A DNA stretch of 64,000 nucleotides from an uncultured Chlorobiaceae bacterium (GCA_903871235.1 CAIQGA010000142.1:1-64000); one strand, 5' to 3'. Counted from the first letter of the stretch, positions 1 through 10,997 are shown. The notes: generated from the sequence alone by a model not told the origin. Program-made: numbers and translations.

Positions 1-193
1 CTATTCGCCAACAGGTCGAGGATATCGATTACTCGTATACGCAATCCCCTTATGCATGGTCGCCCACCACACTGTTCGGTATTAATCGTAATGCGTTTTT
101 GCCAATCAGTCATAATTCAGAGCTTTTGTGTTCTGCTTGCAATGTAATGAAAAATTACTTTATCAAAATCTATAACGAAATAATCCGGTTGCC

Positions 194-445
194 ATGAAAG
201 TTGGTTTCAGAATACCGTCGCTTAAAAAGCGCATTGCTGCCCGAACGTCGTGGAAGCGGTACGTTCGCCAGTCTCTGGGCTTCAAGGTTCCTCGCGGTTA
301 TGGCTGGATAACCAATCCCAAGAAGGCGCTTTACAACCGGGTTTATTATCGAACGACCCGGGGTTGCTCTGTTGTGCTTGTTGTTTTGTTGTCAGTTGCG
401 GGCGCTTTGGGTTGCGGTGTCGTCTGGGCGGTGAATATTCGGTGA
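194..445 (+). CDS. small conserved hypothetical protein, basic N-terminus plus one C-terminal TM segment
   Basis: 83-aa ORF; basic 'RIPSLKKRIAARTSWKRYVR...GWITNPKKALYNRVY' followed by a hydrophobic stretch. Confidence 0.55.
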   Translation: MKVGFRIPSLKKRIAARTSWKRYVRQSLGFKVPRGYGWITNPKKALYNRVYYRTTRGCSVVLVVLLSVAGALGCGVVWAVNIR

Positions 446-559
446 TATCCAAACATTCAAATTATCCAGTACGGAGGGAGCCGCCTGATTTTCATTTGAA
501 TCGTCTTCTGTGCTCGGTTTTAGCCTCCCGCCAGAGCCTGTTGTGAATTTCAGCTCTTG

Positions 560-1363
560 TTACGGCACATCTGATTTTTTGAAAACAGCTTCCAGAGTCG
601 GAGCTGTGAGAACTGCTTCACACCACGCTTCCAGATCCTTTGATTTTGCACACTTTAATCGCTCTGAAACCCATTCGGGTAACAGACCAAAACGGCACTC
701 AAGCTGCTTTTTCAGTATCCTGGATTCGCCCCTGACCATGCCAATTCGTTCTACACTTGTAATGTATTCCATGTTTTCATTCTCCTCGATTGTTTCAAGT
801 TCTTGCCAGACCTTGCTATTCAACCATTCGGGCAGTTGCATCAACCAATCTAAAATATAAAATAAATCAATGATACGTTGTTTATCCCATTGATGCTGGT
901 AGAGTATTCGCAGTAAACGGATTTTTGCCGCGTAGCGTTCCTGATCCTGCTTTTTGGTTTTTTGGGTCAGGATATGAGCTGCGGTAATCCATCCAAAAAC
1001 GTTATCTGATTCCAGCAGCTCATCAAGTCGCTCTTCGTAATCGGTCAGCTTGGCCACCAGAAAATTGAAGGTATGACTACACCCCAGCACTGTCAAGCTG
1101 TAAGAGGTGGGTTTCCACTGCTTGTGTGTATCCGCCAGCACGGCCAAACTGGCAACTGGCCGGTCATATCGGTCGAAAATCCTGTAGTTATAGACAAAAA
1201 TGCGTTTTGCAAACTCAGCTTGCTTTGTACCCTGTACTTCAACGTGAATGTATATCCACTTCTCGTCACCATTCAACACATTCACCCTGACCAGCTTGTC
1301 AACAAAACGCTTACTCAACTCGGCATCCTGAACGACGGCTCGCAGCTCCTGATCCAAAAACAC
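560..1363 (-). pseudogene. Rpn/PD-(D/E)XK-type transposase-like protein, probably 5'-truncated
   Basis: 267-aa ORF with family-like 'HVEVQGTKQAEFAKRIFVYNYRIFDRYDRPVASLAVLAD' and 'YITSVERIGMVRGES'; the usual N-terminal segment (about 50 aa) before 'FLDxEL' is missing. Confidence 0.55.
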
Positions 1364-1375
1364 ATGCTCCTTTGC

Positions 1376-2119
1376 CTACACCGCCGGATCTGGCGAGTCG
1401 ATCAAGGGATTGAGACGAACTGCCAGAGAGAAAAGATAGGGGTAATCCTCATTGAGATGCTGCATATAGAGGACCCATTCCCGGATGAGATGACCGAAAA
1501 CCCGCTTTATGTCGCCATTGATGTGTTCTTTGTCGCTCGGAGGAAGACGATCGAACGACTCCCGGGCCTCGAGCTCTTCAGTGATATGAAACGCTGCCCA
1601 GAGAAGGTCAGTAAAATTTTCATGCTCAAGCAGATTCTGGTTTTCCAGCAGGCTCAACAGGAAGCTCCGTTTTCCAGCCATGAACTGCTTCAGGCAGGGG
1701 AGTGCGTCACTATCGATGTTGATCCTCTGGTTGCTTCGGCGCAGATAGTCGAGCGCTGCGTCAAAATCCTGTTTTTTCCATGATGCGGTTATACGCAGAC
1801 GGTTTTTTAGCTCCTCGCTTCCAATCACGTGTTCCGACAACTCTTTCAGAAGGCGGTTGCCGAATTCACTGAAAAAGACACCGATGACCATGTTCAGTTT
1901 TCTCATTACCGACTGGCGCTCCTTTTCCCTCAGCACCCTTTCGAAGAGAAGCGTGACGACGATGATGTAAATGGGCAGGAAAGCGAGATTACCGACAAAG
2001 CTGGCGGATATTTCCCTCATGTTGCCGAAAATACTGAAGTCAATACTGTAAAGGGCCAGCGAGATGGCGAAGAGGGCGGAGACCGTCAACACCTTGTTCA
2101 TAAACAGTTTTTTAAGCAT
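1376..2119 (-). CDS. hypothetical membrane protein with two N-terminal TM segments
   Basis: 247-aa ORF, hydrophobic N-terminus then charged soluble region. Confidence 0.6.
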   Translation of the reverse strand: MLKKLFMNKVLTVSALFAISLALYSIDFSIFGNMREISASFVGNLAFLPIYIIVVTLLFERVLREKERQSVMRKLNMVIGVFFSEFGNRLLKELSEHVIGSEELKNRLRITASWKKQDFDAALDYLRRSNQRINIDSDALPCLKQFMAGKRSFLLSLLENQNLLEHENFTDLLWAAFHITEELEARESFDRLPPSDKEHINGDIKRVFGHLIREWVLYMQHLNEDYPYLFSLAVRLNPLIDSPDPAV

Positions 2120-2255
2120 GAATACCTGTTAATTTTAACCGGAACCAGACAACCTGACATACCTGTGCACCATAAACAAACAGGCAAAAACATTTCACCG
2201 TTCGCAGTGAAGAGAAATCCCGGGAGGTGTTAAGTTTAGTGTGTTCAAAAGGGGT

Positions 2256-2675
2256 TTATTCGCCGATAATTTTGATGAGCACCCGTTTTTTTCTCTTGCC
2301 GTCAAACTCCCCATAGAAAATTTGCTCCCAGGTACCAAAATGCAGACGCCCTTTTGTGACGGCAATAACAACCTCCCGACCCATAATCTGGCGCTTGTGA
2401 TGTGCATCGCCGTTATCCTCTCCGGTTCTGTTGTGCTGGTAGCGGCTTAGCGGTTCATGCGGAGCCAGTTCCTCAAGCCAGCGCTTGTAGTCTTGATGCA
2501 ACCCCGGTTCGTCATCATTGATAAAGACCGAAGCGGTTATGTGCATCGCGTTGACCAGGCAGAGTCCCTCCTGAATGCCGCTCTCCTGAAGAGCATGCTC
2601 AACGTCGCCAGTGATATTGACAAAATCCATTCTTGCAGGTACCTGTAGCCAGAGTTCCTTGTGGTATGATTTCAT
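2256..2675 (-). CDS. YjbQ/UPF0047 family protein (secondary thiamine-phosphate synthase enzyme family)
   Basis: 139 aa; '[23 protein letters not shown]', '[48 protein letters not shown]'. Confidence 0.85.
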   Translation of the reverse strand: MKSYHKELWLQVPARMDFVNITGDVEHALQESGIQEGLCLVNAMHITASVFINDDEPGLHQDYKRWLEELAPHEPLSRYQHNRTGEDNGDAHHKRQIMGREVVIAVTKGRLHFGTWEQIFYGEFDGKRKKRVLIKIIGE

Positions 2676-2929
2676 TTTTCAGAAGATTAATGTTCAGAGT
2701 CTTGCCTGGATTTATTTTATACCGGATATTACTATTTTAAGTGGTAGATGCACTCCATGAAACCAAAACAACTGGAGTGTCGGTCAAGATTTTACCGACA
2801 TCTTCTTAATCATACGCATTCTTTGCCCGCCAGGTAAACTCGCGTGGTAAGTGATTGATTTTCAGCTTTTATTAATGCATGTTATATACTGGATTTTGTT
2901 GGTTGCCCTTTATTACGTAAACAAACATA

Positions 2930-3952
2930 GTGATGACAATAAAAAATATTAGCTCCGACGTTCTGCCGAACAAAAGAACATTACATAAAATAGCCGTGTT
3001 TACTTCAGGTGGTGATGCTCCGGGAATGAATGCTGCCATTCGTGCTGTAACTCGTGCAGCCATTTCCAACAAGCTGAAAGTCACCGGGATTCGTCATGGG
3101 TATCAGGGTATGATTGACGGTGATTTTATTCCGCTGAAAGCTTCTGATGTCAGCGGGATTATTCAATCAGGCGGAACAATTTTAAAAACGGCCAGGTGTG
3201 AGGCATTCAAAACTCCTGAAGGACGCCTGCAAGCCTATCAACACTTGAAACGCGCTGAAATTGATGCTGTTGTCGTCATTGGTGGTGACGGCTCTTTTAG
3301 TGGAGCGATGGAGATGTCGCAGGAATTTGATATTTCGTTTGTCGGCATTCCTGCGACTATTGATAATGATATCTATGGCACAGATTATACCATTGGATAC
3401 GAAACAGCATTGAACACTGTCGTTGACGCTGTTGATAAAATCAGAGATACCGCAAGATCACACGGACGGATTTTTTTCGTTGAAGTAATGGGTCATGAAG
3501 CGGGTTTGCTGGCATTGAATAGCGGTATTGCCTCCGGGGCTGAGGTGATTTTAATACCAGAATCAACGGAACAGCATGCAGAGCTGGAATGGTTTTTGAA
3601 CAAAGGATATAAGCAGAAGGAGAGTAGCGGCATTATTATTGTTGCTGAAGGAGATGAAATGGGAGGGGCTTTGAAGATCGCAGATAAAGTAAAATTAGAA
3701 CACCCTGATCTTGATGTACGGGTCACTATTCTTGGTCATATTCAGCGAGGAGGCAGTCCGTCAGCTAAAGATCGGATCAATGCCACAAGAATAGGGGTTG
3801 CTGCCGTTGAAGCATTGCTTGATGACCAAAAAAGTATCATGATCGGACTCATCAATGAAAAAATTATGCAGGTTCCCTTTAATAAAGCAGTAAAACTTAA
3901 TCACAGTATTGATCTCGGTTTACTGGAAATTCAGCGACTGATGAACTACTGA
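2930..3952 (+). CDS. pfkA: 6-phosphofructokinase
   Basis: 'FTSGGDAPGMNAAIRAVTR', 'VVIGGDGSFSGA', 'GIPATIDNDIYGTDYTIGYETA'. Confidence 0.95.
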   Translation: MMTIKNISSDVLPNKRTLHKIAVFTSGGDAPGMNAAIRAVTRAAISNKLKVTGIRHGYQGMIDGDFIPLKASDVSGIIQSGGTILKTARCEAFKTPEGRLQAYQHLKRAEIDAVVVIGGDGSFSGAMEMSQEFDISFVGIPATIDNDIYGTDYTIGYETALNTVVDAVDKIRDTARSHGRIFFVEVMGHEAGLLALNSGIASGAEVILIPESTEQHAELEWFLNKGYKQKESSGIIIVAEGDEMGGALKIADKVKLEHPDLDVRVTILGHIQRGGSPSAKDRINATRIGVAAVEALLDDQKSIMIGLINEKIMQVPFNKAVKLNHSIDLGLLEIQRLMNY

Positions 3953-4674
3953 TTTTTTTTTGTGGAGATTTACTTTACATAATAAATTTTATACAAAAGC
4001 TCAATCAAGCACGACAAAATTCAATTACCATAGTTTTACGTATTTTTTTTATGATGAGGCAGAATTGTTTTCTGTCGAAGCATCAGCCTCACTGGTTCAA
4101 AAAAAGCAATGAGAAATTGTGTGCGGTTTATGATTCTGCCTGAGATGTTTTCGACACGATTATTATGGCCAATCGTTTACTCGTAGACATTGCGACAGGG
4201 GATTTTGAGGTTGTCAATCGCTATAACCAACAGCATCCTGTGCAATTATAAGTTTTTTTTATGAAGGTATTACAATATTGAGATGTGACGATATTGAAAT
4301 ATTTCAATCAAGCAACTTGTTTTTCTGTTAATATTTCGTTCTTGCAAGATATCAATCATTCAATCTGTCAATCGAACACTGTTGAGTGAGAAGAACGCGC
4401 TTGCAAAGCCCTTTATGGTGCTCAAAAGTCATAATTTCCGGGCTTGCTTCTGCTTGCCCACGCCGTCCGGCATCTTTATCGTCAAAGGCGGCCTGGCGAC
4501 AAGCACTGCTTTTTGTACCATTTTCATTCGTGCGGCTCAAACTTCCGGTGGCAGAAAATCAAAAAAAATCAGGCAAAAGAATTTTTCCCGGGTTTTGTTA
4601 AACCCGGAAGCAAAAGCCTGATTGGTATTAAGGATAATATGCCCTTGGGAGAGATCCGGTTGAGGTGGCATATA

Positions 4675-6201
4675 CTAAACGTCATGCACCTCAGGTGGGA
4701 TTGCATCGGTTTCAAATACCGTTACCTTATCACCCCCCTGATTTTTTGCACGGTACATAGCCTCGTCGGCATGTTTCATCAGCGTTAGTTCGTTTTCGCC
4801 GTGATCAGGGTAAATTGCGATACCGAAGCTGCATGAAATATCAAGGGTATGGCCTTCGATGTTGTAGGATTTTTTTATTTTTTTTCTAATTTTTTCTGCT
4901 ATGGTAACCGCATCAGATATGGCAACGATTTGCGGTAACAGGATGACAAATTCATCACCGCCGAGGCGGCTGATTGAGTCTGTGCTTCGTTGCATGGTTG
5001 CCACTGAGCGGGCTGCAACTTCCTGTAAAAGGGTATCGCCGACTGCATGACCAAAGGAGTCGTTGACAAGTTTAAATTTGTCCAGATCAAAGATTAACAG
5101 GGCTGCCATTGCGTTGTTCCGTCGGCATTGGGCGAGCGCCAGCGATAAGCGCTCAGAGAGTAGACGGCGGTTTGGCAGGCCAGTCAGGGAGTCGTGCATG
5201 GCCAATTGTTTGATCATTTCGTTCTGCCTCTTTTCATACTCCCGCGACTGTTTCTGGAGAGTGATATCACGAATGGTGCACTGGATCGCTTTGTCATCGT
5301 CGACATCATAGACGTAGCTGATAAACTCAACGTCAATGACCTTGCCGCTCTTGTGTTGGAGAGGTAAATCGGAATAACGGATAAAACTGTTCGTTTGCAG
5401 TTCCAGATATGCCTTTTGAGCCAGCTTTTTATCCAGAATAAACCCGATTTCCCAAAGCTCTTTACCTGCGATTTCATCAAGGGAAAAGCCCATAAGATGA
5501 ACTATGTATGGGTTGGCATCTACGATTTTGCCGCTTTTGTAGTCGAGTATTATAATTCCTTCCTGTGCGGCTTCAAACAAGCGTCTGTACTGTGCTTCTT
5601 TCTTTTTCAGAGCGTCTAAAGCATGCCGGATATCGGTAATATCGGTAAGTGTGAGGCGGCATTCCTTCAGATTATCGCTGATTATGGCATCAAGGCGAAA
5701 AGTCTTCGGAGGGGAGGAGGGCTTTTTCGTGGTACCAATGCTCACAATCATAATCTCACAGTATTCCTGCGTTCTGCTCTGGAATGCCCTGTCTACCATG
5801 CGGTTAAATACCATGAGGTCTTGTTGGGGAATAAAGCCTCCAAAACGGGCACCCAGCAGACTCGAACGCTCAAGAGAGAGCATTCTGGACATGGTAAGAT
5901 TTGCGTCCAGTATCGTGCCGTCCCGAGCAAGCGTCAGATAGCCGACCGGCGCAAAATCGTAGAGATCAATGTAGCGCTTGTGTTCCCTTTCGATTTCATC
6001 CCTTGAGTCCTGAAGCTCTTCATTCTGCATCTCAAGCTCAATCTGGTGAATCGAGAGCTCTTGCACCACACGCTGCAATTCTTCTTTCGAGCAGAAAAAA
6101 TCAGGAGTGACATCGTTTTTTTTCAGTCGTTCCTCAGCCTGCCTCCGCAACTTAGATCGTTCTAATGGATGAAGATTATCAGTTTTCATGACAGTATCCA
6201 T
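4675..6201 (-). CDS. PAS-domain diguanylate cyclase (GGDEF)
   Basis: 508 aa; two PAS-like segments, then 'DSLTGLPNRR' and 'SRLGGDEFVILLPQ'. Confidence 0.93.
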   Translation of the reverse strand: MDTVMKTDNLHPLERSKLRRQAEERLKKNDVTPDFFCSKEELQRVVQELSIHQIELEMQNEELQDSRDEIEREHKRYIDLYDFAPVGYLTLARDGTILDANLTMSRMLSLERSSLLGARFGGFIPQQDLMVFNRMVDRAFQSRTQEYCEIMIVSIGTTKKPSSPPKTFRLDAIISDNLKECRLTLTDITDIRHALDALKKKEAQYRRLFEAAQEGIIILDYKSGKIVDANPYIVHLMGFSLDEIAGKELWEIGFILDKKLAQKAYLELQTNSFIRYSDLPLQHKSGKVIDVEFISYVYDVDDDKAIQCTIRDITLQKQSREYEKRQNEMIKQLAMHDSLTGLPNRRLLSERLSLALAQCRRNNAMAALLIFDLDKFKLVNDSFGHAVGDTLLQEVAARSVATMQRSTDSISRLGGDEFVILLPQIVAISDAVTIAEKIRKKIKKSYNIEGHTLDISCSFGIAIYPDHGENELTLMKHADEAMYRAKNQGGDKVTVFETDAIPPEVHDV

Positions 6202-6317
6202 GACAAAGATTTGCAGGAAATAGTCGGCGTGTAGATAAAGCTGTTTCGCATGTCCTCAACAAGGCGCTCATGTTAATACCTCATAGTATTGAAGTTCATA
6301 GAATAGAGTCATTGCAG

Positions 6318-6347
6318 GCCCTCACAGCTCTTACAACGCTGTGAGGG
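6318..6347. promoter_or_regulatory. 10-bp inverted repeat CCCTCACAGC-N9-GCTGTGAGGG upstream of the diguanylate cyclase
   Basis: Arms 6319-6328 and 6338-6347, read directly from sequence; function unknown. Confidence 0.4.
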
Positions 6348-6793
6348 TGTGTGTGGGCGGGAGTCATAGCTGTACCTGAATAGTTGGGCATGTAGTGGAG
6401 GTAAAAGAGAACCCGCATGTGCCGTGATTAGAGATAAAAAAACATATAAAGCGACGCATCAGATTAGTATTAATTTTAAGAAAGAACAAGCTTGGGTCTG
6501 TTTTTTTTGCCATTCACTCACGAAACCGGAAGAGCTTGGGGCTGATAGCAATCAAAAAGGGAACCTTTTCCCTCCACAACTGCAACACGAAGAGAGTGTA
6601 ACTCCTCATAATATAAAACGCCCATGAGCTGGTGAGTGTGCAGATTTCCTGAAGTGAAAAACATTGTACACTTCAAAAAATATTCCCGCCGGTTTTTTCT
6701 GTTTATCTTTTATCTTTCGATAACCTCGCGGCTACTCGCATAAAAGTAGTGGGGGGAGTCTGGAACTCTTTTTTTAAAAGTTACAACCCACTA

Positions 6794-7852
6794 ATGATAG
6801 TACCAGAGTATGGTCGGACGCTAAGTGCCGCAGAATGGTCTCCGGTCATCGATGCGATCCTTGAGAATCAGCATTTTGTTCTTACAACCCATGAAAATTC
6901 TGATGGTGACGGCCTCGGAAGCGAGGTTGCGCTTGCAAGGGTGCTCAAGGCGCTCGGCAAGGAGGTAGCCATTGTCAACCCTACGGAAGTTCCGCCCAAT
7001 TACCTCTTTTTAAAGAAGCTCTACCCTATAACCCTTTTTGACAAAAAGAGTGAGGAGGCGATCCAGGAACTTTCGCTCTGTGATGTTGTTTTTTTGCTCG
7101 ATGCCAACATGCACGACAGGATGGGTTCGCTCTGGCCTCATGTGAAATTTGCAAAAGAGCTGGGCGCCCTGAAAATTGTCTGCGTCGATCATCATCTTGA
7201 GCCACAGGATTTTACTGATGTGATGGTGTGTGAAAACTATGCCTCTTCGACCGGCGAGCTTGTTTATGGCCTTGTTTATGCGCTTCAGGAGCGGCTTGGT
7301 CGTGAACTTTTTACCCCGGAAGTGGCTGAGGCGCTCTATGTTGCCGTCATGACGGATACCGGCTCATTCCGATTTCCCAAAACAACACCCTATGTGTATC
7401 AGCTTGCCGGAGACCTTGTGGCGAAGGGGGCTGATGCTTCGGCAATTTATGATCGGATCTACAACTCCCTGACAACCTCGGCGCTCAAACTTCTTGGTGC
7501 GGCCTTGAGTGCAATTACCATTCTTGATGAGGGCGATATTTCGTGGCTCTTCATTTCGCAGGATATGATTAAGGCTGCGGGAAGTAAATTGTTCGATACC
7601 GATCTTATCATTCGTTATCTTCTCAGTGTTCCTTCGGTTCGTATTGCCGTGCTTATTGTCGAGATGCAGGACGGTAGAACCAAGGCGAGTTTCAGGTCGC
7701 GCGGTGAGATTTATGTCAATCAGTTTGCCAAGAAGTATGGGGGCGGCGGCCACATGAATGCTGCCGGGTGTCTTTTTCAGTTCTCTTCCGACAAGGCTCA
7801 GATGGTTTTGCTTGAAGATTTGCGACTCTTTCTTAAGAATAATAAAGCGTAA
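6794..7852 (+). CDS. DHH-family phosphoesterase (oligoribonuclease/pAp-phosphatase NrnA-like)
   Basis: 'HENSDGDGLGSEVAL', 'VDHHLEPQDF', 'GGGGHMNAAGC'; ATG at 6794 preferred over the GTG of the tracked ORF at 6749. Confidence 0.88.
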   Translation: MIVPEYGRTLSAAEWSPVIDAILENQHFVLTTHENSDGDGLGSEVALARVLKALGKEVAIVNPTEVPPNYLFLKKLYPITLFDKKSEEAIQELSLCDVVFLLDANMHDRMGSLWPHVKFAKELGALKIVCVDHHLEPQDFTDVMVCENYASSTGELVYGLVYALQERLGRELFTPEVAEALYVAVMTDTGSFRFPKTTPYVYQLAGDLVAKGADASAIYDRIYNSLTTSALKLLGAALSAITILDEGDISWLFISQDMIKAAGSKLFDTDLIIRYLLSVPSVRIAVLIVEMQDGRTKASFRSRGEIYVNQFAKKYGGGGHMNAAGCLFQFSSDKAQMVLLEDLRLFLKNNKA

Positions 7853-7886
7853 CTGTACTACCGTTAACATTGATTTTTGCATTCCT

Positions 7887-9398
7887 ATGAAAATAACAGT
7901 AACAACAACTGATCTTGCCGGTGTGGAGAGCGCTTTTCTTGCTCTGCCGTTCAGTAGTGGTGAGTTGGAAGCGAAGGCTGCACCGAGGCTTGCGGCTTTC
8001 GGCATTGACGCGCAGGTTTTGAAAGATTTCAAGGCTGAGGCTGGTGAAATTGTGGTTGTGTATGGTGAGAGTGGTAAGTGCTCTGCATCAAGGGTTGCGC
8101 TGCTTGGGCTTGGAGAAACCGTAACTCTTGATGACTGGCGGAAAGCGGCACGCTCTTTTGCATCCAGAGCTGTGGAGATGAAGATCGACAACATTGCCTT
8201 TGACTGTTCGGCTATTGAGGCGCTGGCCGTTACGACTGGTAAGAGTGTTGCAACGCTTGCGGCCGCTTTTGTTGAGGGCTGTTATGGTGGTTCCTACCGG
8301 TTTGATCGCCTGAAAAGCGGCAAGCTCGATAAAAAAGAGTCGGGTGAATCGTCGAAAGGGATTACTGAGCTTCTTTTGAGGGTTGATTCAGGAGCTGTTG
8401 CTGAGAGTGAAGCAGGTGCTGCCGAGGGCCGCATTGTTGGGTCGTGCCAGAAAATTGCAAGAGATCTGGTCAATCTTCCCGGGAACTATCTGCAGGCTGT
8501 TGATATTGCCAAAGCGGCAGAGGATTCTGGTAAAACATACGGGTATGATGTGACTGTTTTTCACAAGCAGGAGATAGAGGCTCTTGGTATGGGCGGCCTG
8601 CTTGCGGTCAATAAGGGGAGCCATCATCCTCCGACCTTTATTATTCTTGACTACAAGCCAAAAGGGGAGGCGAAAAGTGTTGTTGCGTTGGTCGGCAAGG
8701 GAGTCACCTTCGATTCCGGCGGTATTTCGCTCAAACCATCGGAAAATATGGGTGAGATGAAGTCGGATATGTCGGGTGCTGCCAGCGTTCTGGGAGCGAT
8801 TGAGGCAGCAGCCCGTCTTCGCCTTCCTGTACACATTATCGGGTTGATTCCGGCTACCGACAACATGCCAGGTCCCATGGCTCAGCGACCGGGAGATGTT
8901 ATCACCACCTATTCGGGAATTACCGTTGAGGTTGGCAATACTGATGCCGAGGGTCGTTTGATTCTTGCCGATGCGCTGACCTACGGCAAGAAGAAGTACC
9001 AGCCTGATGTGATTATTGATATTGCGACGCTGACCGGAGCCTGTATTGTTGCGCTCGGTTATTCTGTTGCCGGGTTTTTCAGCAACAATGACAAGTTGGC
9101 TGATGCTATTTTTCAGGCGGGTGAGCACTCTGGTGAAAAAGTGTGGCGTTTGCCGCTATGGGATTTGTATGCGGAGCAGATAAAGTCGGATGTTGCTGAT
9201 GTCAACAATACCGGTGGGCGTGGAGCGGGCACGGTTACGGCGGCCAAATTTCTTGAGAAATTTATTGATGGTCATAAAAATTGGGCTCATATTGATATAG
9301 CAGGTCCTTCATTTGCGCCCAAGGGTGCTGGCAAGGTGAATGGGGGGACAGGTTTTGGTGTCAGCCTGTTGCTTGAAGTGTTGAAAAAATTTGCTTGA
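7887..9398 (+). CDS. pepA: leucyl aminopeptidase (M17)
   Basis: 'NTDAEGRLILADALTYG', 'GKGVTFDSGGISLKP'; start MKITVTTTDL at 7887 within tracked ORF 7758-9398. Confidence 0.93.
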   Translation: MKITVTTTDLAGVESAFLALPFSSGELEAKAAPRLAAFGIDAQVLKDFKAEAGEIVVVYGESGKCSASRVALLGLGETVTLDDWRKAARSFASRAVEMKIDNIAFDCSAIEALAVTTGKSVATLAAAFVEGCYGGSYRFDRLKSGKLDKKESGESSKGITELLLRVDSGAVAESEAGAAEGRIVGSCQKIARDLVNLPGNYLQAVDIAKAAEDSGKTYGYDVTVFHKQEIEALGMGGLLAVNKGSHHPPTFIILDYKPKGEAKSVVALVGKGVTFDSGGISLKPSENMGEMKSDMSGAASVLGAIEAAARLRLPVHIIGLIPATDNMPGPMAQRPGDVITTYSGITVEVGNTDAEGRLILADALTYGKKKYQPDVIIDIATLTGACIVALGYSVAGFFSNNDKLADAIFQAGEHSGEKVWRLPLWDLYAEQIKSDVADVNNTGGRGAGTVTAAKFLEKFIDGHKNWAHIDIAGPSFAPKGAGKVNGGTGFGVSLLLEVLKKFA

Positions 9399-9459
9399 AA
9401 AAAGGTAGGTAGCCAGGCAGCGAGTCAGTTTCAGCAGTGCAACATAAATCTGAACTCTC

Positions 9460-10164
9460 ATGAACGGGGTATCGCAAAATCCTGTAGTAATAATTCCCGG
9501 TGTGCTTTTCTGGGATAGCTTTTATGATCCGATGAAGGAGGTGCTTGCAGGCTATCTTTCCAGAGAGCGGGTTGCTGTGGCACCGGTGACGCTTGTTGAC
9601 TGGACAGGCTTTCCTCCTTCGCCGGAAAAATCAACAAACCGGGTGATGAAGGTTGTTGACGGGGCGGTCAGGGAGATGGAGAGGAAGTTTCCCAATGAAC
9701 CAGTGACGCTTGTGGCTCACAGCGGCGGGGGAACCGTGGCGATGATTTATCTTCTTGAAGAGCCATTTCAGGGTGATGTTTATCGTACCCGGGGGAGGGT
9801 TTCGAAGCTGGTTACTTTGGGCACACCGTTTCATACTCATGAGCGATATGCGAAGATAAAGACGGATTTTATTTTCAGCCATCTGCAAAAGGATTTTTTT
9901 GAGCGTTGTCGTGTTGTTTCTGTCGCTTGCGATAAGTATCATGGCAATGATGATGGAGGTTTTGTTGAAAAAATGTGTTTCAAGTTTTACAGAAGCGTTC
10001 AGGAGAATGGCAGGGTGGGGGGAGACGGGATTGTTCCTGCAGAAAGCTGTTTTCTTGAAGGTGCTGAAAATGTTACTATTGCAGATGCAGGACATCTTCC
10101 AACACCGCATACCAGATGGTATGGTACAAAAGAAGGGATAAAACAATGGATTCAATGGCTGTAA
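9460..10164 (+). CDS. alpha/beta-hydrolase, lipase-like
   Basis: 'VTLVAHSGGGTVAMIYLL' nucleophile elbow; 'DGIVPAES' and 'AGHLPTPHT' late motifs. Confidence 0.8.
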   Translation: MNGVSQNPVVIIPGVLFWDSFYDPMKEVLAGYLSRERVAVAPVTLVDWTGFPPSPEKSTNRVMKVVDGAVREMERKFPNEPVTLVAHSGGGTVAMIYLLEEPFQGDVYRTRGRVSKLVTLGTPFHTHERYAKIKTDFIFSHLQKDFFERCRVVSVACDKYHGNDDGGFVEKMCFKFYRSVQENGRVGGDGIVPAESCFLEGAENVTIADAGHLPTPHTRWYGTKEGIKQWIQWL

Positions 10165-10997
10165 GGGATAGTCGGCTGAGGGTTGCCGGGGTTGTTTTTT
10201 TTGCAGTTATTCTTCTGCTCTCTTCGTGTAGCCCGGAGAAGCCAAAGCCGGACCCTCGGCAGGAGCATGTTGAGTCAATGATGGCGATTCTTGCCCAGGT
10301 ACAGAAGAATCTTGGCAGGATTCAGCAGAAAGAGGCTGTTGTTGAACGCCTCTCTTCCGGCATTGAGGGCAAGGAGACGACAAATGTGAATCAAATTGGC
10401 AAGGATATCATGGCGAGTATCCATTTTATTGATTCTTCGCTGGTCTCAAGCAAAAACCTTTTACGGAAGCTTGAGGAGGAGAACCGCTCATCATCCTATC
10501 GTGTAGAGTCGCTTGACCGGCTTGTCTCTGAGCTGAAAATTGCAATCAATACCAAGGACAGGGAGGTCGGTGCCCTCAAGGGTCATGTCCAGAAGTTGAA
10601 CAGTCAGGTTTCATCACTCATGGCAACCGTTGATGTACTCGACGAGTTTATTCAGGAACAGGAGGGTCAACTCTATACAGCCTATTATATTTCAGGGACT
10701 TTCAACCAACTGGTGGCAAAGGGTATTCTTGTGCAGATCAATCCGTTCGAAAAGCTCTTAGGCAGCGGCTACCGTCTTGCTTCTGACTTTAATGTGAGTC
10801 TTTTCAAAAAGATTGACATCACCGAAACGAGGGATCTCTTTTTTGACAAGCCCGTGAAAAACCTGAAAATCATCACACCACATACTATAGGTTCTTACGA
10901 ACTTACTGGTGGCAAAACCTCATCGTTGCTTCTTATTCGTAATGAGAGTGCTTTCTGGCAGAAGTCGCGCTGCCTTGTGATTGTTGTAGAGGAGTGA
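10146..10997 (+). CDS. lipoprotein with coiled-coil region
   Basis: Signal peptide with lipobox 'LLLSSC'; heptad-like coiled coil. Confidence 0.65.
   Translation: MDSMAVRDSRLRVAGVVFFAVILLLSSCSPEKPKPDPRQEHVESMMAILAQVQKNLGRIQQKEAVVERLSSGIEGKETTNVNQIGKDIMASIHFIDSSLVSSKNLLRKLEEENRSSSYRVESLDRLVSELKIAINTKDREVGALKGHVQKLNSQVSSLMATVDVLDEFIQEQEGQLYTAYYISGTFNQLVAKGILVQINPFEKLLGSGYRLASDFNVSLFKKIDITETRDLFFDKPVKNLKIITPHTIGSYELTGGKTSSLLLIRNESAFWQKSRCLVIVVEE

Noticed and set aside
1073-1783. 236-aa plus-strand ORF
   Set aside because: Antisense to the Rpn-like and membrane-protein genes; no recognisable domain.
7364-8194. 276-aa minus-strand ORF
   Set aside because: Antisense to the DHH phosphoesterase and pepA; no family features.
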